Assembly: GCA_964483105.1 (NCBI GenBank) | Contig: CAYZZU010000027.1 | Location: 1 to 33,676, forward strand | Length of the DNA stretch: 33,676 nt | DNA from: CAYZZU01 sp964483105 | GTDB lineage: Bacteria; CG2-30-53-67 | Direction: 5' to 3' | Part shown: positions 8,832 through 17,150 of the stretch, piece after piece | How the letters are laid out: each line of letters starts with the position of its first letter | How positions within the stretch are numbered: the first letter of the stretch is position 1 | Translations under genes and position numbers: made by a program | Notes under the pieces: model-generated | What the model saw: only the letters and a program-made list of their open reading frames with translations | Told to the model about the DNA's origin: nothing | The model's database searches: none

Positions 8832-8911
8832 AGAAAAAACTTGGAGTTGAGGTTTTTGGAGTCTTTCCCTTCCGATGGGACAGTGCGGACAACCGTTCAG
8901 AGATCCGGCCG

Positions 8912-9589
8912 ATGCAATCCTTCCACAATGTTGTCAAGGAGATTGAATCCTGCCTGACGGTGAATCAACTGCTCGAAATTTCTTTTGATCATTCGAGGTT
9001 TCTGGAAGAGTACCGGAGCCGGATGGAACAATTCCTTTCCGATGGGATTGCGATTGCCATGCCCACAAAACTTCGGGTACCCGTGCATACCCATTGTTGG
9101 GTCTATTACGTTTACAAAGGGCAGCGATACGGTTTTGAATCGACGGTGACGGGATACGCCCGGGACAATGTCGCCCTCATGATTCTTGCCAGGCCTTCCG
9201 AGATTCTCCGCCTGCAGAGGCGGAAGTTCTTCCGGGTTCCCGTAACGCTTCCCGTAACGGCGTTCGCCCCCGGGCAGGGTGAGGAGCGGTCCAGACGTGT
9301 CATTTCAGGCGAGATTCTGAATATCAGTTCGGGGGGGATCCTGATGTCGACGGAGGAGGAGTTGCCACTGGGGTCTGAGCTTCTCCTGTTTTTTGTTCTT
9401 TCCGAGGAGATAGACCTGGAGGACATCCCGGCCCGGGTTGTCCGCGGGGGGGTGATCGAGAAGCGGAAAAGAGGGGGAGAGTATGAATACGGCATTGAAT
9501 TTGTCGATATTCACACCCGCCTTCGGGATTCAATCATGCGGTTTGTCTTCAAACGGCAGATTGATTTGGAACGTTTAAAGAGGCAGTGA
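8912..9589 (+). CDS. PilZ-domain protein, YcgR-like flagellar brake family
   Basis: A 225-residue cytoplasmic protein with a YcgR-type N-terminal domain (about residues 1-98) and a C-terminal PilZ domain. Both c-di-GMP-binding elements are visible: the RxxxR switch in RRKFFR (103-108) and the (D/N)xSxxG motif as N137-I-S139-S-G-G142. In YcgR relatives, c-di-GMP binding to this module slows flagellar motors. No flagellar gene is in the window, so the partner is unknown; it might act on pili or exopolysaccharide. It is transcribed alone from its own promoter. Confidence 0.88.
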   Translation: MQSFHNVVKEIESCLTVNQLLEISFDHSRFLEEYRSRMEQFLSDGIAIAMPTKLRVPVHTHCWVYYVYKGQRYGFESTVTGYARDNVALMILARPSEILRLQRRKFFRVPVTLPVTAFAPGQGEERSRRVISGEILNISSGGILMSTEEELPLGSELLLFFVLSEEIDLEDIPARVVRGGVIEKRKRGGEYEYGIEFVDIHTRLRDSIMRFVFKRQIDLERLKRQ

Positions 9590-9900
9590 TTCGAGCTTCA
9601 CCCTGTTTGATTTGCCCCCCATGGAAGATGGCTTCGTAAGAAGTCCGGCTTGCTCCTTCGATGCTTCGATATACTCAGCACAGGCCCTTCGACACACTCA
9701 GGAGAGCCTTGCTCAGGGAGAACGGTGTAACCTCTCGATATTCCGTTCGCGCGGTTCGGCAGGCTCACCCTGCTCTGAAGCTTGTCGAAGCATGAACGAG
9801 CGGTATAAAACAGTTTTTTACGAATCCATCATGAGAGGGCCCGTGTTGGAAGGTGTATCTCCGCTGCTTTCTGATCCGAACCGGTGATGGGAGGATTGTG
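9590..9900. other. Intergenic region occupied by a degenerate repeat
   Basis: The 311-bp gap between the PilZ and GH57 genes is largely filled by a nested inverted repeat (9662-9792). A 91-codon frame through it shows no protein-like features. The last 100 bp hold the ribosome binding site of the GH57 gene (GGGAGG, 9890s) but no clear promoter. Confidence 0.5.
9662..9792. repeat. Nested inverted intergenic repeat (REP-like)
   Basis: TGCTTCGA at 9662-9669 and TCGAAGCA at 9785-9792 are perfect inverted ends. Inside are GAACGG and CCGTTC, flanking a short centre. The motifs CCCTTCGACACACTCAGG, GCTCAGGGAGAACGG and GCTTGTCGAAG are variants of the widespread extragenic element built around CTTCGACAAGCTCAGGGCGAACGG, here in two inverted, partly decayed copies. 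No transposase is nearby. Confidence 0.6.
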
Positions 9901-11649
9901 ATGAAACAGCGCGCTGGAAATTTTACCTTTGTTCTGCATTGCCATCTCCCCTATGTACTATCCCACGGGGTATGGCCCCATGGAATGGACTGGTTGCATG
10001 AAGCCGCCGTGGGGACCTATCTCCCGATTCTGGATCTGCTTCACCGGCTGATCCGGGAGGGGCACTCCCCCCGCCTGACGCTTGGATTGACGCCGGTGCT
10101 GACGGAACAACTCGCGTCCGCCGAGTTTGCGGCCACCTTCCCGGAGTATGTCAGGAACAGGATCGACGCGTCCCGGAAGGACCAGGAGGAGTTCGCCCGA
10201 ACCGGGGAAGGGCGTCTCCGGGAGATCGCGTTGCACTGGGAGACGATCTACCGCGACCGACTTACCGCTTTCAACGATGTGTACGGCCGGGATCTTGTCG
10301 GAGCCTTCCGTGAGTTACAGGAGCAGGGGGCCATTGAGATCATCACCTGTGCGGCAACCCACGGTTATCTTCCGCTTCTCGGGCGGGATGAATGCGTTCA
10401 GGCGCAGATCCGGCAGGCGGTTCTCTCCTACGAGCGTTATTTTCAGCGGCGACCGAGAGGGATCTGGCTTCCGGAATGTGCTTATCGGCCCCGTTATGAG
10501 TGGAAGAGGCCTCTTTCGATCTACAAGCAGGAACCTGCGTGTCTCCGCAAAGGAATCGAGGAGTTTCTGGGGGAAGAGGGGATTGATTTTTTTATTATCG
10601 ATTCCCACCTCCTGCGGGGTGGAAAGGCGGTGGGTGTTTATCTGGACCGGTTTGAAACCCTCCAGCGTCTCTGGGGGCGATTCGAGGATCAATATCCCGC
10701 CGTTCGGGAGAACGAGGAACGCTCGCCGTATCAGGTCTATGGAGTCGGCACTTTCGGGGTGGAGAAAAAACGTCCGGTCTGTGTCCTGACCCGGGACCCG
10801 AAGACCGGCGTTCAGGTCTGGAGCGGGAAGCACGGTTATCCCGGAAATCCCTGGTATCTGGACTTCCATAAAAAACATTTCCCGGGCGGGAACCGTTACT
10901 GGCGCGTGACGGATTCCGAAGCCGATCTGTCCGGCAAGGAGATATACGAACCGGAAAGAATTGAGGGAATTGTAAGAGAGCAGGCGGAACATTTTACAGG
11001 TCTCGTCCGGGAGGTTTTAGCGGATGCCCGATCCCGGGGAGTCGACAACCCGCTGCTGACCGCCCCATACGACGCCGAGCTTTTCGGGCATTGGTGGTTT
11101 GAAGGGCCCGAATGGCTCTACGAGGTTTTAAAGAGAATGGATGAAGATCCGATGATCCACCTGACCACAGGGTCCCGCCATCTCTCGGAATCTTCCGGCG
11201 CCACTGTGATCACCCTTCCCGAGGGATCCTGGGGGGAGGGAGGGTTTCACTGGATCTGGTTGAACGAATGGACCGAATGGGTCTGGAAGAGAATCTACGA
11301 GGCCGAAGACAGGATGGTCGAACTGGCGCGAGAGTTCCGGGGGTGCCGGGATCCCCTTCCGGTCCGGATCCTGAATCAACTCGGACGGGAACTGCTTCTC
11401 CTCGAAAGTTCGGATTGGCCCTTCCTGATCAGCACCTGGAGCGCGAGGGACTATGCTGAGATTCGGGTGTCCGGACATGTGGAGGCCTTCAGGCGACTGG
11501 CCCTGCTGGTCGGGAAGGCGGCCCAAAACGGAGAAATCAGTGCCGATGACGAGGAATTCGTGACACGCTGTGAAAGGCGGGACGGGATCTTCCCGGATCT
11601 GGATTTCCGCTGGTGGGCCGAAGTGGATTTCCCGGTCTCATCGGTTTGA
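9901..11649 (+). CDS. GH57-family 1,4-alpha-glucan branching enzyme (DUF1957 type)
   Basis: A 582-residue protein matching the GH57 branching-enzyme family (Thermococcus and Thermus type). It makes alpha-1,6 branches in glycogen-like glucans in the cytoplasm. The GH57 opening HCHLPYV, the catalytic nucleophile E192 in IWLPECAYRP and the acid/base D391 in APYDAELFGHWWFEG are all present. A helical DUF1957-type C-terminal domain follows, with the typical DWPFLISTWSARDYAE. The ATG at 9901 is preceded by GGGAGG, and the frame could extend 16 codons upstream without support. No other glycogen gene is in the window. The next gene begins 19 bp downstream, so the set may be cotranscribed. Confidence 0.9.
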   Translation: MKQRAGNFTFVLHCHLPYVLSHGVWPHGMDWLHEAAVGTYLPILDLLHRLIREGHSPRLTLGLTPVLTEQLASAEFAATFPEYVRNRIDASRKDQEEFARTGEGRLREIALHWETIYRDRLTAFNDVYGRDLVGAFRELQEQGAIEIITCAATHGYLPLLGRDECVQAQIRQAVLSYERYFQRRPRGIWLPECAYRPRYEWKRPLSIYKQEPACLRKGIEEFLGEEGIDFFIIDSHLLRGGKAVGVYLDRFETLQRLWGRFEDQYPAVRENEERSPYQVYGVGTFGVEKKRPVCVLTRDPKTGVQVWSGKHGYPGNPWYLDFHKKHFPGGNRYWRVTDSEADLSGKEIYEPERIEGIVREQAEHFTGLVREVLADARSRGVDNPLLTAPYDAELFGHWWFEGPEWLYEVLKRMDEDPMIHLTTGSRHLSESSGATVITLPEGSWGEGGFHWIWLNEWTEWVWKRIYEAEDRMVELAREFRGCRDPLPVRILNQLGRELLLLESSDWPFLISTWSARDYAEIRVSGHVEAFRRLALLVGKAAQNGEISADDEEFVTRCERRDGIFPDLDFRWWAEVDFPVSSV

Positions 11650-11668
11650 GTCAGGCAAGGAGGGAATG

Positions 11669-12091
11669 ATGTCTGGTGAAGAGAAAAAGAGTAAGGGCTT
11701 TGTTTTCGTGGACAAGAGAAAGACCCATGAGGGGGAGGAGAAGGCCGACCGGAAGGTTCCCGAATCATCAATCGGACGGGAGGACGAGAAAAAGGCGCCT
11801 GAAACGGAGAGGACCCGGCGGGAAAGCCCCGGGGCACTGCCTGAGATCGACTTCAATTCCTTTATCCTTTCTCTGAGCAGCTCGGCCATGATGCATCTGG
11901 GGGTGATCCCGAGTCCGATTTCCAAGAAGACCGAGAAAAACCTGCCCCTGGCGAAACAGACCGTGGATATTATCTCCCTGCTGGAAAAGAAGACTCGGGG
12001 CAATCTGGCTCCGGAAGAGAAACAATTCATCGAGGCCGTTCTTTATGACCTCCGGATGAAGTATGTTGAGGTCAGCAAGGGGGAAGGGTAG
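11669..12091 (+). CDS. DUF1844 family protein
   Basis: A 140-residue protein. The N-terminal half is a charged, low-complexity linker rich in Lys, Glu and Arg. The C-terminal half, from about residue 69, is the DUF1844 domain (IDFNSFILSLSSSAMMHLG, then KNLPLAKQTVDIISLLEKKT and LYDLRMKYVEV). DUF1844 proteins are common in deltaproteobacteria, Nitrospirae and Acidobacteria and have no established function. Two adjacent ATGs at 11666 and 11669 are possible; the second has the better spacing from AAGGAGGG. It lies between the GH57 and AsmA-like genes with short gaps on both sides, so all three may form one operon. Confidence 0.85.
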   Translation: MSGEEKKSKGFVFVDKRKTHEGEEKADRKVPESSIGREDEKKAPETERTRRESPGALPEIDFNSFILSLSSSAMMHLGVIPSPISKKTEKNLPLAKQTVDIISLLEKKTRGNLAPEEKQFIEAVLYDLRMKYVEVSKGEG

Positions 12092-12135
12092 CCTGCGGCT
12101 CCGCGCCCGGGATTCAAGACGTAAGGAAAACCGGT

Positions 12136-14142
12136 ATGAAAAAGATCCTGATCGTGTCGGTGGGGCTTTTCACGGTTCTGGCGATCTTCCTGGGAGGACT
12201 CGTTGCGCTGTCGCCGTTTTTTCTCAATCGGTATAAGGATCCTCTTCTGGCGGGTATAAGCCAATCTATCCATCGGAAGGTGACTCTGGGGGATTTGCGC
12301 CTGACCCTCTTTACCGGAATCGGACTTCGGTTGTCCGATGTGTCGGTCGCCAACGCCGAAGGATTTCGTCCGGAACCCATGATGACTCTGAAGAGTCTTC
12401 AGATCCGGGTCAAATTCTTTCCTCTGCTTCGGAAGCGGATCGAGGTAGACCGGGTGATTCTCCGGGAGCCCCGTCTTTTGATCGAGAAGAACCCCGAAGG
12501 GGTATTCAATTTCAGTGATCTTCTCCAAAGGACCGATGAGGCCGGTGTGGGACAGACCCCCCGGAAAGCAAAGGAAGAAGAAGTTGCTCCTCTCCCCTCG
12601 ATCCTTTCGGGCTTTCTGGTTTCAAGGTTGATCCTGACCGGGGGGACTCTGACCTATGTCGATGCCAAAGCCCGCCCTGCCGGGAGAGAAATCCGGATTC
12701 ATGGGTTGAATCTTTCGGTGAAAGACCTCTCTCTTTCAAGTCCGATCCCCTTTACACTTTCTTTTGGACTGAGCCGGGATACGGAAGATGTGGAGATGAG
12801 CGGCACCATCGGTCCCGTCGGAGAAGGATTGAAGCTTTCGGAGATCCCCATGACCGTGAACCTGGCGGTTCCGAATTCTCCTCTTTCCGGGATCGCGAAG
12901 CTTCTGGATGGGGCTCTCCCCTTTACCGTCCGGCAGGGTGACCTGTCGCTGATATGGGATATTTCCGGGGACCTTGCCGGGGGGTTGAGAGTCGCGGGAC
13001 GAGTTCGGCTTTCAGATCTGACTCTGCATGATACGGAGACCGGGAAAAATCCGGTCAGGAACCTGACCGGATCACTCCGCCAGGATGTCACCTTCAACCT
13101 GGAGCGGGAGAGGCTGGACATCAAGAAGGCGGACCTGACCCTGGGAGAGGGGAACCTTTCGGTCAACGGTTGGATATCCGGACTTCTCAAGGGGCCGAAG
13201 TTGTCGCTTACGCTCCGGAGCGATCCCTTCCCTCTCTCCGGTTGGGGCCGTTATCTGCCCGCACTGGAAGGGAAGGATCTGGCCGGTTCCATCCAGATGG
13301 ACGGCCGGGTCTCGGGAGAGGTTTCCGGGAAGATGAAGATGGTTCTGCGTTGGACCTCTCCGAATTTCGGAGAACAGGGGAAAATGACTACGGATCTGAA
13401 GATCGATCTCGGGCCGAAGCGGCCGGCTTATCAGGGGGAGGTCCGGGTAACTCGGGTGGATCTTACAAAACTTCAGCGTCTGTTCGATACCGGTGAGAAG
13501 AAGACCGAAGGGGAGTTTTACGCTCATCTGCTGCTCAGAGGTTCCGGGTTGAAAGGCGACTCTGTTCGGAAAAACCTGACCGGGAACGGGGATTTCAGGA
13601 TTGAGAAAGGGGCCTTGACGAATGTCAATCTGGAGGCTGAGATTCTTTCAGCCTTGAGCTCCCGGTACGGTCTTTCCCCTACGGCGCTGGCGCGGGCACT
13701 CGGGGTCTCCATGGCTGAACGGGATCGAACTCCGTTCGAGGAATTCAAAGGTCTCTTCCGGATCGGTTCCGGAAGGGCCCGGATTCTGGATGCGGTGATC
13801 ACGTCGAAGAATCACGGCTTTTCCGCCTCCGGGGAGGTGGATTGGGACCGTAACCTGGATTTAAAGGCCCGGATGATTCTTCGGAAGACGGGGGAATCCC
13901 GAAAGAAGAGATTCACTTATTATCTGATCGATTCAAAGGGAAGGAAGGTGATTCCTTTCCGGGTGACGGGGAACGTCTCCCATCCCAAAGTGACCGTAGA
14001 CCTCCAGGCCCTGGTCAGGGGGCAGATCGGGCAGACCGTCGAGAAAAAGAAAGAGAAGCTCAAACTCGACCTGAAAAAGAAACTGGGTCCCGGAGCAGAG
14101 GAACTCCTGAAACCACTGGAGAAACTCTTCCGTTTCAGGTAA
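12136..14142 (+). CDS. AsmA family protein
   Basis: A 668-residue protein with an N-terminal membrane anchor (about residues 4-30, LIVSVGLFTVLAIFLGGLV). A long periplasmic beta-rich body follows: the N-terminal AsmA domain with RKVTLGDLRLTLFTGIGLRL, and an AsmA_2-type C-terminal part near residues 430-600. AsmA relatives are bridge-like proteins of the cell envelope implicated in lipid transport and outer-membrane homeostasis. The C-terminus is strongly basic (repeated KKK and EKLK). The exact lipid and partners cannot be read here. The start has AAGGAAAA upstream. The OsmC-like gene begins 11 bp after the stop. Confidence 0.85.
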   Translation: MKKILIVSVGLFTVLAIFLGGLVALSPFFLNRYKDPLLAGISQSIHRKVTLGDLRLTLFTGIGLRLSDVSVANAEGFRPEPMMTLKSLQIRVKFFPLLRKRIEVDRVILREPRLLIEKNPEGVFNFSDLLQRTDEAGVGQTPRKAKEEEVAPLPSILSGFLVSRLILTGGTLTYVDAKARPAGREIRIHGLNLSVKDLSLSSPIPFTLSFGLSRDTEDVEMSGTIGPVGEGLKLSEIPMTVNLAVPNSPLSGIAKLLDGALPFTVRQGDLSLIWDISGDLAGGLRVAGRVRLSDLTLHDTETGKNPVRNLTGSLRQDVTFNLERERLDIKKADLTLGEGNLSVNGWISGLLKGPKLSLTLRSDPFPLSGWGRYLPALEGKDLAGSIQMDGRVSGEVSGKMKMVLRWTSPNFGEQGKMTTDLKIDLGPKRPAYQGEVRVTRVDLTKLQRLFDTGEKKTEGEFYAHLLLRGSGLKGDSVRKNLTGNGDFRIEKGALTNVNLEAEILSALSSRYGLSPTALARALGVSMAERDRTPFEEFKGLFRIGSGRARILDAVITSKNHGFSASGEVDWDRNLDLKARMILRKTGESRKKRFTYYLIDSKGRKVIPFRVTGNVSHPKVTVDLQALVRGQIGQTVEKKKEKLKLDLKKKLGPGAEELLKPLEKLFRFR

Positions 14143-14153
14143 GGGGGGATGTC

Positions 14154-14549
14154 ATGTCCATGGAAGTTCGTCTGGAAGAGAAATACCGTTTCGTCGCTGA
14201 AACCGGTCGGCATCAGGTGGTCATTGATCAACCGGTCTCCGAAGGAGGGACCGGTCGGGGAATGGACCCGGTGGAACTGTTCGTCGCCTCCCTGGCAGGT
14301 TGCGCGGCCTATTACGCGGTTCATTACATGGAGAGGAACCAGATCCCGACCCGTGGGTTCCGAGTGGAGGCGGACTGGGAGGTTGAAAAGAAGCCCTATC
14401 GTATCGGAACGGTCCGAATGACCCTCCATCTTCCCGACGGATTCCCGGAAGACAAAGAGGAGCCGCTTCTGGCCGTCTGCAGGGGCTGTACCCTTCACCA
14501 TACTCTGGACCATCATCCGGTGCTGGAGTACACGATGACTCGAGGATAG
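14154..14549 (+). CDS. OsmC/Ohr family protein
   Basis: A 131-residue protein with the OsmC fold. GTGRGMDPVELFVASLAGC places the first conserved cysteine at C50. The second cluster, AVCRGCTLHHTL, gives C109 and C112. Classical OsmC/Ohr proteins reduce organic hydroperoxides with one Cys from each region. This subgroup (YhfA-like) has not been firmly assigned a substrate, and the CxxC in the second site is a small variation. The ATG at 14154 follows AAGGGGGG. It is likely cotranscribed with the AsmA-like gene. Confidence 0.85.
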   Translation: MSMEVRLEEKYRFVAETGRHQVVIDQPVSEGGTGRGMDPVELFVASLAGCAAYYAVHYMERNQIPTRGFRVEADWEVEKKPYRIGTVRMTLHLPDGFPEDKEEPLLAVCRGCTLHHTLDHHPVLEYTMTRG

Positions 14550-14630
14550 AACTGTCGATATCCTCCTTCCTGACCGCCGTCGCGAGATACATGCCCTGCC
14601 GGATCGGAAGCGTATTTTCCGGAACCGCTT

Positions 14631-17150
14631 ATGCTGTCGAACACGTCTTCGGAAGAAATTCTCGTGTTTCTGGATTCCCTGAACATTCCGGTGTTGATGC
14701 TGGATGCGAGAGACCGGGTGGTTTCAACCAATGATTCCGCCTGTCGTCTTTTCCAGTACACTCGGGACGATCTGTCGGGGAAGGGCCTTTGCGATATCAT
14801 GACGACGCAGGGGGGGACCCCTGTGATGGGAGGCGTTTACAGTCCGTCGGTTCCGCCCGCTTCCTCCGGAATGGGGAACGCGGTGGAAGGGCTCTCCGAG
14901 ATGACCGGCAGAAAGAAAAACGGGGATCGCTTCGTCGCCGGTGTTTCCGTTGTTCCCTCGAAGGAAGGCGGTTTCAAACTGGCGGTCATCCAGGATGTTT
15001 CCGACCGGAAACGGCTGCAGCTCCGAGCGTCGCAGCGGACCAAGGAACTCTCCATCTTTAATACCTTCGCCGGGATTCTGAATAAGAATTTCAATCGGGA
15101 TACGATCATCCGTGAATCGATCGAGACCCTTCCCTCTATGATGGGAGGGGAGATGGCATTGATCCATCTCCGGGATGCACGAACCGGCAATCTCTATCTG
15201 AAGGCCCATGCCGGTTGCAGCCGGGAGGATCTCCGGGAGATTGAAACCCTGCGATCCGGTGAAGGGCTGAGCGGACGGGTCTTAAGCTCAGGCAGGCCGC
15301 TTCTGGTGGATCGGGCTTCCGAGGATCCGCGGGTGACGAATCTGAGAGCCGAACTTTTAGGGATTGAGAGCATTGCCGCCGTTCCGATTTCTTCGAAAGG
15401 GGTGGTCCGGGGAGTATTCGCTGTCGCCAGCCGTGCTCCCTCCAGGTTTACTTCCATGGATATGCAGCTTTTCTCCACTTTGGGCAGCCAGCTGGGGGTG
15501 GCCATTGAAAACTCGGAGTTGATCAAGGAACTGCAGGAGAAGATGCGCCAGATCGAGTTGACCAATGAGTTGAGCAGCATGATCAATTCGAGCCTGAGTA
15601 TCGGTACGGTCTTCCGGATCATGGTCTCCGAGATCCGTCATTTTGTAAAATATGACCGGGCCAGTCTTCTTCTTTATGATGAGAAAGAGGACTGTCTGAC
15701 AATCTTTGCTCTGGATACCCAGATGGAAACGGTATTGCCCAAGGGAATCCGCGCGCCGATCGAGGGAACCAGCGCGGGATGGGTGGTGAGACACAACCGT
15801 CCCTGGATCAATCGGGATCTGGGGGAAGAGATCCGGTTCCGGCATGATCGGAAGCTGCGTGACGACGGGATTCGTTCGACGGTGAGCATCCCCCTGTACA
15901 AGGACCGGATGCTCGGGGTTTTTAATCTCGACAGTACTCAGCGGGATAAATATTCCGAGCGGGATCTTCAGTTCTTACGCCCGGTGGCGAAGCATATCTC
16001 CATCGCCCTGGAGAATGCCCTCCTCTTCGAGGAAATTTCCAAAGAGAAGAAGGAGTGGGAAAGGACTTTTGACGCCATTACGGACATGGTGTGGATTGAG
16101 GATCTCAAACAACAGGTGATCCGGGCCAATCGGGCTCTTCTCAAGTACGCCGGCCTTTCCTTGCCGGAGGTAACGGGGGAACGATGTGCAAAACTGCTGA
16201 AGCGGATCGGTATTCCTACTGCGGGATGCCTCTGCGGCGAGACTCTACTGACCAGGCGGCAGACCTTTCTGGAGCTCAAAGGGGAGGATGGGAGCATCTT
16301 TCATTTCTGGGCCTATCCGTTAATTGATGAAGAGGGCAGGTTGTACGCCATTGTCCATTATCTGAAGGATGTTACGACCCGGAAAAGACTGGAAGAGCAA
16401 CTGGTCCGGGCCGACAAGCTCGCTTCTCTCGGAACTCTGGTGGCGGGGATTGCCCATGAGATCAATAATCCCCTCGGAATTATTGCGGGATACGCCGAGG
16501 CGCTCCTGGACCGCGCCAAGGATCGGGATCTCCTCAACGTCAGGGAATTTGAGGATTTCCCGGAATATCTGGAGACCATCCATCAGGAGATCTTCCGGTG
16601 CAAGGAGATCCTTGGAAGCCTCCTGGAGTTTTCCGGACCACACCGGGTCAAGGCCAGGGAACTGGATGTGAATGAACTGATCAAGGAGGTTATCCTCCTG
16701 GTGAACCATAAGGCCAAACGACTTCACCACCATATCAAACCCAGGTTGAAACGGGATATCCCGAAGATTTACGCCGAACCGGGCAGTCTCCGCCAGCTTT
16801 TCATGAATATCATCATCAACTCCATGTATCATACTCCGGAGGGAGGCAGCATTGAAATTATCTCCGGACTGGATGAGACGGAAGGAGGGCGGGAGGACAG
16901 GAGGATTCAGGTTGTGATTCGCGACAACGGTTCCGGGATTCCTCCGGAGATTATCGGCAGGATTTTTGATCCTTTTTTCACTACGAAACCGATCGGGGAA
17001 GGGACGGGACTGGGACTGGCGATCTGTCACAAGATTGCCGAGGAGCACGGTGGAATGATCGATGTGAAGAGTACCGTGGGGGAAGGAACGACGTTTATCA
17101 TCAAACTTCCGGCGAAGGGAGCACATGGCCAGATTGCTTGTTGTGGATGA
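14631..17150 (+). CDS. Cytoplasmic PAS-GAF-GAF-PAS sensor histidine kinase
   Basis: An 839-residue kinase with no membrane segment, so it should sense a cytoplasmic signal. Rough order: PAS (8-135), GAF (145-300), GAF (310-470), PAS (473-590), HisKA (598-675) with phospho-acceptor H609 in AGIAHEINNPLG, and HATPase (715-833). The HATPase has the N box NIIINSMYHTPEGG, the G1 box DNGSGIPPEI and GTGLGLAICHKIAEEHGG. The second PAS holds CLCGE, a possible metal or redox site. It overlaps the next gene, a sigma-54 response regulator, by 26 bp, so the two form a cognate pair. Their position just before the sigma-54-driven methyltransferase operon suggests they control it (inference). Confidence 0.93.
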   Translation: MLSNTSSEEILVFLDSLNIPVLMLDARDRVVSTNDSACRLFQYTRDDLSGKGLCDIMTTQGGTPVMGGVYSPSVPPASSGMGNAVEGLSEMTGRKKNGDRFVAGVSVVPSKEGGFKLAVIQDVSDRKRLQLRASQRTKELSIFNTFAGILNKNFNRDTIIRESIETLPSMMGGEMALIHLRDARTGNLYLKAHAGCSREDLREIETLRSGEGLSGRVLSSGRPLLVDRASEDPRVTNLRAELLGIESIAAVPISSKGVVRGVFAVASRAPSRFTSMDMQLFSTLGSQLGVAIENSELIKELQEKMRQIELTNELSSMINSSLSIGTVFRIMVSEIRHFVKYDRASLLLYDEKEDCLTIFALDTQMETVLPKGIRAPIEGTSAGWVVRHNRPWINRDLGEEIRFRHDRKLRDDGIRSTVSIPLYKDRMLGVFNLDSTQRDKYSERDLQFLRPVAKHISIALENALLFEEISKEKKEWERTFDAITDMVWIEDLKQQVIRANRALLKYAGLSLPEVTGERCAKLLKRIGIPTAGCLCGETLLTRRQTFLELKGEDGSIFHFWAYPLIDEEGRLYAIVHYLKDVTTRKRLEEQLVRADKLASLGTLVAGIAHEINNPLGIIAGYAEALLDRAKDRDLLNVREFEDFPEYLETIHQEIFRCKEILGSLLEFSGPHRVKARELDVNELIKEVILLVNHKAKRLHHHIKPRLKRDIPKIYAEPGSLRQLFMNIIINSMYHTPEGGSIEIISGLDETEGGREDRRIQVVIRDNGSGIPPEIIGRIFDPFFTTKPIGEGTGLGLAICHKIAEEHGGMIDVKSTVGEGTTFIIKLPAKGAHGQIACCG

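Noticed and set aside
9612..9887. 91-codon frame
   Set aside because: It runs through the inverted repeat and has no ribosome binding site or protein-like composition.
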